Below, piece by piece: positions 1 through 5,312 of a stretch of 5,312 nucleotides of DNA (position 1 is the stretch's first letter; every line of letters begins with the position of its first letter). The stretch is from Clostridiales bacterium (lineage in GTDB: Bacteria; Bacillota_A; Clostridia; Tissierellales; Sedimentibacteraceae). A program made the translations under genes and the position numbers. The DNA is taken from assembly GCA_003514865.1 (NCBI GenBank), contig DOON01000113.1, forward strand, positions 5,759-11,070. Direction: 5' to 3'. The notes beneath the pieces were generated by a model. The model was not told the origin of the DNA, ran no database searches, and saw nothing but the letters and a program-made list of their open reading frames with translations.

Positions 1-1
1 A

Positions 2-85
2 ACAAAAGATGGAGAAAGCCACGAATTAGTTAACAATTCTAATGAAGATGTAGAAATGATAGCATTAGTATTGTATTCTAAATAG
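2..85 (+). CDS. C-terminal end of a probable cupin-domain protein (partial)
   Basis: An open frame enters from the left edge and ends at TAG 83-85, giving 27 residues. The visible peptide contains GESHELVNNSNEDVEMIALV and ends LYSK. A G-x-x-H-x-h-x-N stretch followed by a short acidic turn and a hydrophobic strand is the usual form of the second metal/ligand motif and last beta strand of small single-domain cupins. The reading frame stops just before a good hairpin terminator at 102-128, which supports it being a real gene end. It is convergent with the minus-strand operon, so it need not share its function. Small cupins have very varied roles (metal-dependent enzymes, sugar isomerases, sensor domains), so no function can be assigned from this tail. 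The cupin call is tentative because only one motif is visible. Confidence 0.55.
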   Translation, partial: TKDGESHELVNNSNEDVEMIALVLYSK

Positions 86-101
86 CATTTTGTATTTAAA
101 A

Positions 102-128
102 AAGCAGTCATAAATATATTGACTGCTT
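102..128. terminator. Bidirectional rho-independent terminator between convergent genes
   Basis: A perfect 9-bp inverted repeat (AAGCAGTCA at 102-110, TGACTGCTT at 120-128) encloses a 9-base A/T loop. On the minus strand the stem runs directly into a run of six T (complement of 98-103), a good tail for ending the four-gene minus-strand unit whose last stop codon is at 148-150. On the plus strand it is followed by a weaker tail (AAACTTTTT, 129-137) and lies 16 bases after the stop of the plus-strand gene. One hairpin therefore probably serves both transcripts. Confidence 0.8.
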
Positions 129-147
129 AAACTTTTTACATCGTTTA

Positions 148-1515
148 TTAAGGGGTTTGTTTTTTACACTCTCTATTTGACAATATAATATTTAATGCAA
201 TACCCACCAATAAAGCCCAAGCTGAGCCTTTAAAAGCTAGTACAGCTGCCATTATACCGGCAATACTTTTATCTGTATCAGTCTTGCAGTATTCCATACC
301 AATTCTTGCACATACAAAAGCTTGAAACAGCAATGTAATTGCAGATCCTACTCCCATAATAGGTTTCATAAATGACACTATAGGTATAAGTATTACACTT
401 AAAAATGTGGCAATACGGAAGGTACTCATTCCTCCTATTAAGGACTTCATTGCTTTTTTTCCTTCCTTGTAACGCATGGATACTGAAACTGTCATTCCAA
501 CCCAAAGAGGTCCTGCCAGTGGAGGAAAAGGTGCAATAATTCCAAGTATAAGATTACGTATACCGCTTATTAAATTAGACCGACTTGAATTAAAATCAAT
601 ATGTTCATCTTTTCTGCTAGTCTGAGCTTCCTTAATAAGTGTTTCAGATGTTACAAAGTCACCAAAAGCTAGTACATAGCATATAAGAGTCAAAGGCAAA
701 GCTTTCATAAACATTGATACAGGAGGAAATCCTACTGCAAATATACTTACTGTATTGAACATATTACTAAAATCCGGAACCTTAATAATTGTTCCTAACT
801 CTAATACGGGTTTTGTTAATTCCTGCAATAGTACACCAAATAACATTGCTAAAAGATATGGAAATAAGTTACCATACTTCACCATGGTGTCTAATGTTTT
901 ATATTTATCCCTATTCTTTAAGCAAAATGGCGAAAAACTTAAAAACGCTAATAATAAAGTTCCCACTAAGGTTGCAATTGGAGCTGTCATTAATTGACTG
1001 TTTTCAGCTAATTGTCCTTGAATAACAGTTATGGGAGCAGCTAATAAAATACCACCTTTTATTGAATCAGGAACAATACCTACAAATTTGTCAGCGAGTT
1101 TTGTTATTCCCATAAATATAAATACAAATGCCACAAGAAGTTGAACTGCAATCATTGCTTGTATTCTCTCAGGACCCATTGGAAAAGTACTTAGAAAAGC
1201 CAATGTAAATGGAAGTGATGGTGTAATCCATCCGGGAACCACAGGATCACCAAGACAACCATGCAGCATATATAATGCTACTTCTATAATAACGCAACTC
1301 CATGCTAACTCATAGGGTATTCCCAGATATTCTGTCATAAATGGAATTGAACTTAAGGCAGTAGCCCCAAGAATTAAACCTTGTAAAAACTCAACCATTT
1401 CTATTTTAAAATGCACCCCGGGAATTCTTAATTCAAAAATTCCCAAAGGAATATAGGGCAACTCATTGTTGGCTGTCCTTTTGGTATTTATCCTTTTTAC
1501 ATTTAATATATCCAT
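148..1515 (-). CDS. NCS2-like multi-spanning permease, substrate unknown
   Basis: This is an integral membrane transporter of about 455 residues, within the usual size of the nucleobase:cation symporter-2/SulP-like fold (12-14 helices). The numbering here starts at the ATG at 1515. After a short polar N-terminus comes FLQGLILGATALSSIPFM (about 43-60), the first helix with a glutamine where NCS2 proteins often have one. Many further hydrophobic segments follow, then GDFVTSETL (about 285-293), FNSSRSNLISGIRN (about 308-321), a PFPPLAGP loop (about 329-336) and a MRYKEGKKAM loop (about 347-356). These last elements match the TM8-TM10 region of NCS2-related permeases in layout but not the canonical purine/pyrimidine signatures, so uracil or xanthine should not be assumed. 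The first in-frame ATG (1527) lacks a Shine-Dalgarno sequence, while the one at 1515 has GAGG six bases upstream, so the later start is preferred. It is the last gene of the minus-strand unit, behind a hairpin at 1575-1599. Its neighbours suggest a carboxylic or aromatic/alicyclic acid as substrate, by inference only. Confidence 0.75.
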   Translation of the reverse strand: MDILNVKRINTKRTANNELPYIPLGIFELRIPGVHFKIEMVEFLQGLILGATALSSIPFMTEYLGIPYELAWSCVIIEVALYMLHGCLGDPVVPGWITPSLPFTLAFLSTFPMGPERIQAMIAVQLLVAFVFIFMGITKLADKFVGIVPDSIKGGILLAAPITVIQGQLAENSQLMTAPIATLVGTLLLAFLSFSPFCLKNRDKYKTLDTMVKYGNLFPYLLAMLFGVLLQELTKPVLELGTIIKVPDFSNMFNTVSIFAVGFPPVSMFMKALPLTLICYVLAFGDFVTSETLIKEAQTSRKDEHIDFNSSRSNLISGIRNLILGIIAPFPPLAGPLWVGMTVSVSMRYKEGKKAMKSLIGGMSTFRIATFLSVILIPIVSFMKPIMGVGSAITLLFQAFVCARIGMEYCKTDTDKSIAGIMAAVLAFKGSAWALLVGIALNIILSNRECKKQTP

Positions 1516-1521
1516 ATCTAA

Positions 1522-1525
1522 CCTC
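1522..1525 (-). promoter_or_regulatory. Ribosome binding site that decides the permease start
   Basis: On the minus strand the sequence reads ATGAGGTTAGATATG. GAGG lies six bases before the second ATG (1513-1515) and overlaps the first ATG (1525-1527). The region upstream of the first ATG (AACAACAAATGTAA) has no purine-rich Shine-Dalgarno match. This favours initiation at 1515 and removes four residues (MRLD) from the longest reading. Confidence 0.6.
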
Positions 1526-1574
1526 ATTTACATTTGTTGTTTATTTATTAACTAACAATTAATTTTATGATATA

Positions 1575-1599
1575 ACTCTACCTCTTTCTAAGGTAGAGT
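1575..1599 (-). terminator. Intergenic inverted repeat between MFS gene and permease (possible weak terminator or processing hairpin)
   Basis: A perfect 9-bp inverted repeat (ACTCTACCT at 1575-1583, AGGTAGAGT at 1591-1599) has a 7-base loop. It starts 11 bases after the MFS stop codon in the direction of transcription. Its position suits an intrinsic terminator, but the downstream tail (TTATATCATAAAATT on the minus strand) is broken by A and C rather than a clean U-run, so termination would be partial at best. It could lower permease expression relative to the upstream genes, protect the 3' end of a processed message, or be a protein-binding dyad. A TAAAAT -10-like hexamer lies just downstream but its -35 partner is poor, so no promoter is called. 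Confidence 0.5.
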
Positions 1600-1610
1600 C
1601 TTCTTCAATT

Positions 1611-2894
1611 CTATACTCCCTGTTTTACCAGTGGACTTGTGCCAAAAATCTTTTTATATTGAGCAGATAAATATCCCATCATCACTGTAGCTACTATAGA
1701 AGCAATTAATAATAATGTCATCATTGTATATATTGCTGATTGTTCTCCTACTGTTCTTGTCATTGAAGATACTATATAGGGCAAGAAACAGCTTGCAAGT
1801 CCCATCCAAGTATAGTAAATACCTGTATTCTTACCTTTTGGTCCGGGACAAAGTTCTTGACGAACTCTTAGGCCTGTCTGTAAGGCACCACCTGCTGCAA
1901 AGAATCCTAGTAATGCTATGGCTATATATATAACGACTACATTTTTAACAAGCAATACTATTGCCAATGCTACTGCTGTAAATACTGAATCTATCAATAC
2001 AACTTTCAATGGATTCCATTTTAGCTTACCCATCATTATAGCCCAGAAAAGAACTGCTATAATAGAGCCGGCTGTATATATGGAAGTCATACCTGCTGCT
2101 TGAACCTCAGTTAATCCGCAGTTGCTAATTCCAAATGCTTTTGTATACTGTTGAGCACCGTACATAATAAACATACATATGAAACCATAAAACATTGTGA
2201 TGAAATTTACTATAGCATTTGGTTCTTCATGCATTCTTGATTTATTTTCATCAATTTCAGCTTGAGCTGCATTAATTGTTTCACCATCAGCTGTTTTAAC
2301 TACCGTCCTCATTTGATCATCATACACAAATGGTGAAATCATGGCAAATACTGTACATACAATTGATAAAATCAATGGAATCCAAATATTTATGTGCCAG
2401 TTTCCAGTACTTGCAAAATATACTACTATAAATGGATAAAATATACCAGAAATAGATACAAATGCTTTAATACCAATTAATGCTGAACCTGCAAACTTTG
2501 GAGCTGCTTCTTGAGCTGCAGGATATAAAGCTGCATCCCAGAATCCTGAAGTTGCAACGCCTGCTAAAAATGCGCATATACATGCAACTGTAAAGCTTGT
2601 TGAAAACAATAGCCCTGCAAAGCAAATGACATACAAAATACCACCTGCTACTGCCATTTTCTTACGTCCTATTTTATCAGATACTGCTCCGCCTATCCAT
2701 ACAGTTAAAAATTTACCAAAGCCTGTTGCTGTTATGGCAAGGGACACAGCCTGTGCACCTGCAACTGGATCAGTGTATCCCCATTGAGTAAAAAAGTTAA
2801 CTTTATTCTGTGACAAAATAATTGCTTGTATACCATGTGTAAAATAACACATGTATATAGTTACTAACGATAAGATATACTTCCTATCCTTCAT
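1611..2894 (-). CDS. Major facilitator superfamily transporter, candidate quinate/shikimate-type acid importer
   Basis: This is a 427-residue secondary transporter of the cytoplasmic membrane, of typical MFS length with about twelve hydrophobic helices in two halves. Between TM2 and TM3 lies the MFS loop motif, seen here as GGAVSDKIGRKKMAVAGG (about 68-85), with the conserved D73, G76 and R77. A polar central cytoplasmic loop (about 191-227, rich in D, E, K and N) separates the N- and C-terminal six-helix bundles. Near the C-terminal half, CPGPKGKNTGIYYTWMG (about 349-365) resembles the TM10-TM11 loop common in clostridial MFS carriers. The ATG at 2894 is preceded by GGAGG with a 7-base spacer, so the start is secure. 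It lies 38 bases downstream of the dehydrogenase gene and is probably co-transcribed with it. The substrate cannot be read from the sequence. The neighbouring quinate/shikimate dehydrogenase makes a polyhydroxy cyclohexane(ene) carboxylate the best guess, probably by proton symport. Confidence 0.88.
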   Translation of the reverse strand: MKDRKYILSLVTIYMCYFTHGIQAIILSQNKVNFFTQWGYTDPVAGAQAVSLAITATGFGKFLTVWIGGAVSDKIGRKKMAVAGGILYVICFAGLLFSTSFTVACICAFLAGVATSGFWDAALYPAAQEAAPKFAGSALIGIKAFVSISGIFYPFIVVYFASTGNWHINIWIPLILSIVCTVFAMISPFVYDDQMRTVVKTADGETINAAQAEIDENKSRMHEEPNAIVNFITMFYGFICMFIMYGAQQYTKAFGISNCGLTEVQAAGMTSIYTAGSIIAVLFWAIMMGKLKWNPLKVVLIDSVFTAVALAIVLLVKNVVVIYIAIALLGFFAAGGALQTGLRVRQELCPGPKGKNTGIYYTWMGLASCFLPYIVSSMTRTVGEQSAIYTMMTLLLIASIVATVMMGYLSAQYKKIFGTSPLVKQGV

Positions 2895-2932
2895 AATATT
2901 TCCTCCATAAACTTTGTCTGATTATTAATAAA

Positions 2933-3808
2933 CTATTTTCCGTTTTCTTGTTGGAACTTCACGTATTCATTTACAGGCATCTTATGACCTGTAAATAACT
3001 CGTAATTTGCAGCTCCCTGCTGTAACAACATTCCTTTACCGCCTATAGTCTTGCAGCCTGCTTCTTCTGCTTCTAAAATCATTTTAGTTTTTTCTGGATT
3101 ATACACTGTATCAGCAACAACAAGATTTTTACGGAATAAAGATTTATCAATTAATGACATGTCATCATGTGGCTTCATGCCTACAGTTGTTGCATTTATA
3201 ACTATATCACAATTATTAATATAATCTTTAAGCTTTTCTTTATCATTGAGATCTTCTACATTAACTACAACTTTTGGACACTTTTCTGCTAATTTAGCTT
3301 TTGTTTTTTCTGCTCTTTCAAAGAAACTATCTTTAACATTAAATATAGTTACTTCACTAGCACCCTCTAGAGCTAACTGAACATGTATGGCAGTAGCGGC
3401 TCCGCCGGCTCCAAGGACTACAACCTTCTTACCTTTTATTTCAAAACCGTTTTGTCTAAGGTTCTCTGTAAATCCTATACCATCTGTTATATATCCTGTA
3501 ATAACTCCATTATCATTTACAAATGTATTACATGCTCCCACTATTTCTGCAGCAGGAGATAATTTATCTACCAACTCAGCTGCAATATTTTTGCAAGGCA
3601 TTGTAAAATTGCCGCCCTTAATATTATAAAGTTTAATTGATTCAATTACTTTTGGCATTTGCTCTACATTAACATCAAATGCCATATAAGCACAATCTAT
3701 ATCATCATATTGAAAACTGAAATTATACATAGCAGGTGATCCTGAATGTCCTACCGGTGTTCCAAATAACGCTAATAACTTAGTTCGACCTGAAATTCTT
3801 TTTTCCAT
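2933..3808 (-). CDS. YdiB-type quinate/shikimate dehydrogenase (AroE family)
   Basis: This cytoplasmic enzyme of 291 residues oxidises shikimate to 3-dehydroshikimate and/or quinate to 3-dehydroquinate with NAD(P)+, or runs in reverse. The N-terminal substrate domain has FGTPVGHSGSP (15-25), supplying the S22-x-S24 shikimate-binding pair. It is followed by NFTMPCK (67-73) with catalytic Lys73, GACNT (91-95) with Asn94, and GYITDGIGF (105-113) with catalytic Asp109. The Rossmann part has VVVLGAGGAATA (129-140) and FNVKD (156-160). NATTVGMKP (205-213) and GKGMLLQQGA (257-266, Gln264) close the active site. The N-terminus, the ITDG variant, the GMKP motif and the overall length recall YdiB and the Listeria quinate/shikimate dehydrogenases more than biosynthetic AroE. 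In FNVKD the arginine usual in NADP-binding AroE (NRT) is missing while an Asp is kept, which suggests preference for NAD+. The ATG at 3808 follows AAGGAG with a 7-base spacer. It lies between a flavoenzyme gene and an MFS gene, with no aro biosynthetic genes nearby, which favours a catabolic role. Confidence 0.9.
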   Translation of the reverse strand: MEKRISGRTKLLALFGTPVGHSGSPAMYNFSFQYDDIDCAYMAFDVNVEQMPKVIESIKLYNIKGGNFTMPCKNIAAELVDKLSPAAEIVGACNTFVNDNGVITGYITDGIGFTENLRQNGFEIKGKKVVVLGAGGAATAIHVQLALEGASEVTIFNVKDSFFERAEKTKAKLAEKCPKVVVNVEDLNDKEKLKDYINNCDIVINATTVGMKPHDDMSLIDKSLFRKNLVVADTVYNPEKTKMILEAEEAGCKTIGGKGMLLQQGAANYELFTGHKMPVNEYVKFQQENGK

Positions 3809-3849
3809 TACTCTTCTCCTTATTATTCTTGCTTATTTATAATTATTTT

Positions 3850-5312
3850 TTATATTTGAATTGCTGCTTCGTATGCTTCTCTAGTTGCATCTATAGCTCT
3901 TCTTGCTCTTATTGCATCACCTAGGACATATACTTCTTTTCCTAAGTCTTCTAATTGTTCTGCAAAAGGATTGTAACTTCTGAATCCCATTGATAATACA
4001 ACTGAATCAAATCCTCTTACTTCGTGTTTAGCGCCATCCAAAGATTCATATTCAACTCCATCCTCAAAAAACTTACATACCTTAGCACTTGTAATTTCAC
4101 CTATTTTAAATTCTTCAAAATCTTTCATTAAATACTTGCGATGTTCGGCAATTACGTCAGCTCCTACAGTATCTCTAAATTCGATAACGGTAACATTGTG
4201 TCCACGCTCTCCTAAGAAAGCTGCTGTTTCACATCCAACCATACCGCCCCCTACAACTAAGACTTTTTTACCTGCAACCTTAGTTCCTTCAAGAATATCA
4301 ATACCATGAATTATTGATGGATCTTCGATTCCTTCAATAGGTAAAATAAGAGTTTTTGAACCTGTTGCTACTATTACTGCATCAGGATTTTCTTTTTTAA
4401 TAATATCAAGATCAACTTCTTGATTCATAGTGATTTTAACGCCTGCTTTTTCACATTTAACAATATAACTTCTTATCATATTAGATATATCACCCTTACC
4501 TGGAGGATACGCAGCCATTCTCATATTACCGCCCAATTTACCGCTTTTTTCGTATAGTGAAACTTCATGTCCCCTTTCGGCACACATAAATGCTGAACAC
4601 ATACCGCCTACGCCGCCGCCGATAACCATAACTTTCTTTGGTTTTTCAGCCTTTAAAATTTCTTGTGATTCGTGTCCTAAAATTGGATTTGTAAGACAAC
4701 GAATTGGTTCACCTTTAAACATGTTAGCAACACATCCTTGAAGACATGCAATACATGGTATCATATCTTCCAATTTATCTTCCATAACCTTTTTAGGCAT
4801 ATGTGGATCAGAAAGAGATTGTCTTCCAAATGCTACTAAGTCTGTGCGGCCTTGTTTTACTAATAAATCAGCAAACTGAGGCTCTGTATAACGGCCAACA
4901 GTTATAACCGGTATAGAAACCGCCTTTTTAATTTCTGTAACTAGTTCTGCTGAAAACCCTGCATGAATTGTTGTAGGTGCCCACATATATTCATCTTTTA
5001 TATGAACTGCACGTGATACGTGAAGACATTCAACGCCACATTGTTCTAAATATGCCGCTACTGCTGCAGAATCATGTATATCATTTCCGCCTAATACATC
5101 ATCTGAAGCATTTATTCTTGCAAGAATTGCTACCTTGCCTCCTACTCTTCTTTTAACTTCTTCTACTATTAAACGTGGGAATCTCATTCTGTTTTCAAAA
5201 CTTCCTCCAAACTCATCCACACGTTTGTTAGTTCTTGGGGAAATAAAGGTATTTACTAAGTAGCCATGAGCCATATGTATTTCCACAGCATCAACGCAGC
5301 CCTTCATAGCTC
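3850..5312 (-). CDS. 2,4-dienoyl-CoA reductase/enoate reductase-like FMN, 4Fe-4S, FAD oxidoreductase (N-terminus outside window)
   Basis: This is a cytoplasmic NAD(P)H-dependent C=C reductase of the multidomain Old Yellow Enzyme branch (FadH, enoate reductase, BaiCD/BaiH and relatives). About 486 residues are visible; the family is about 640-680, so roughly 160-190 N-terminal residues lie beyond the right edge. Numbering here starts at the Met encoded at 5305-5307. The end of the TIM-barrel FMN domain shows VEIHMAHGYL (8-17), DEFGGSFENR (31-40), ITVGR (135-139) and AFGR (159-162). A 4Fe-4S site follows with Cys185, Cys188, Cys192 and Cys204 (C-x2-C-x3-C-x11-C), the exact spacing of this family. 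The FAD domain begins VMVIGGGVGGM (226-236), the NAD(P)H domain has VLVVGGGMVGCETA (349-362), and the C-terminus has VLGDAIRARRAIDA (461-474). The gene is intact through its TAA at 3850-3852 and lies 41 bases upstream of the dehydrogenase gene. The substrate is unknown; many relatives reduce enoates or enones. Given the context, an unsaturated ring acid or ketone is an attractive candidate. A role in fatty acid oxidation is less likely because no other beta-oxidation gene is visible. Confidence 0.9.
   Translation of the reverse strand, partial: AMKGCVDAVEIHMAHGYLVNTFISPRTNKRVDEFGGSFENRMRFPRLIVEEVKRRVGGKVAILARINASDDVLGGNDIHDSAAVAAYLEQCGVECLHVSRAVHIKDEYMWAPTTIHAGFSAELVTEIKKAVSIPVITVGRYTEPQFADLLVKQGRTDLVAFGRQSLSDPHMPKKVMEDKLEDMIPCIACLQGCVANMFKGEPIRCLTNPILGHESQEILKAEKPKKVMVIGGGVGGMCSAFMCAERGHEVSLYEKSGKLGGNMRMAAYPPGKGDISNMIRSYIVKCEKAGVKITMNQEVDLDIIKKENPDAVIVATGSKTLILPIEGIEDPSIIHGIDILEGTKVAGKKVLVVGGGMVGCETAAFLGERGHNVTVIEFRDTVGADVIAEHRKYLMKDFEEFKIGEITSAKVCKFFEDGVEYESLDGAKHEVRGFDSVVLSMGFRSYNPFAEQLEDLGKEVYVLGDAIRARRAIDATREAYEAAIQI

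Noticed and set aside
278..505. Second minus-strand open frame within the permease gene
   Set aside because: It is out of frame with the permease, fully contained in it, and encodes a peptide without domain features.
755..1025. Plus-strand open frames of about 80 codons opposite the permease
   Set aside because: They overlap each other and lie wholly inside a well-supported minus-strand membrane protein gene. No ribosome binding site of note, and the peptides show no recognisable domain.
148..1515. Calling the permease a uracil or xanthine transporter
   Set aside because: Only the general fold layout matches. Canonical nucleobase signatures are not clear, and no purine or pyrimidine genes are adjacent.
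1528..1610. A dedicated promoter for the permease
   Set aside because: A TAAAAT hexamer is present, but the -35 candidate 17 bases upstream (TAGAAA) is poor. In such A/T-rich DNA this is expected by chance.
1715..2103. Plus-strand open frames opposite the MFS gene
   Set aside because: They are antisense to hydrophobic-helix codons of a clear MFS gene, which readily produce long stop-free antisense frames. No independent coding evidence.
3387..3629. Plus-strand open frame opposite the dehydrogenase gene
   Set aside because: It overlaps the conserved GAGG and TDG motif regions of the dehydrogenase, and the proline/serine-rich peptide resembles nothing known.
3850..5312. Naming the flavoenzyme fadH or baiCD
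   Set aside because: The domain order and cluster motif are shared by the whole family, no beta-oxidation or bile acid genes are visible, and the N-terminal substrate region is missing, so a specific symbol is not justified.

Overview
The window is AT-rich DNA with strong GGAGG-type ribosome binding sites, short intergenic gaps and A/T-ending codons. It carries an anaerobe-type flavin/Fe-S enzyme. Together these suggest a low-GC Firmicute, most likely a Clostridia-class anaerobe. This is inference from composition and gene content; there is no rRNA or other marker gene to fix the taxon.

Layout from left to right: (i) the last 27 codons of a plus-strand gene, probably a cupin-fold protein (2-85); (ii) a hairpin terminator (102-128) usable from both sides; (iii) four minus-strand genes, transcribed right to left. 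In transcription order these are a 2,4-dienoyl-CoA reductase/enoate reductase-like flavoenzyme (3850 to the right edge, N-terminus missing), a YdiB-type quinate/shikimate dehydrogenase (2933-3808), a 12-helix MFS transporter (1611-2894) and a divergent NCS2-like multi-spanning permease (148 to about 1515). The gaps are 41, 38 and about 95 bases. The first three genes look like one transcript. The gap before the permease holds a 9-bp inverted repeat that may partly terminate or process the message. No stretch longer than 300 bases lacks a gene.

How the genes may work together: none of the neighbours belongs to aromatic amino acid biosynthesis, and the dehydrogenase belongs to the class used on quinate and shikimate as substrates. 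A plausible reading is an uptake-and-catabolism operon for quinate or shikimate. In this reading the MFS protein imports the hydroxylated cyclohexane(ene) acid and the dehydrogenase oxidises the ring hydroxyl at C3 to a ketone. The flavoenzyme then reduces the resulting conjugated C=C (3-dehydroshikimate is an enone), which would re-oxidise the NADH. The second permease could export the product or import another substrate. The enzyme families are well supported; the pathway is a hypothesis. Nothing in the window is a mobile element, CRISPR array, tRNA or rRNA.
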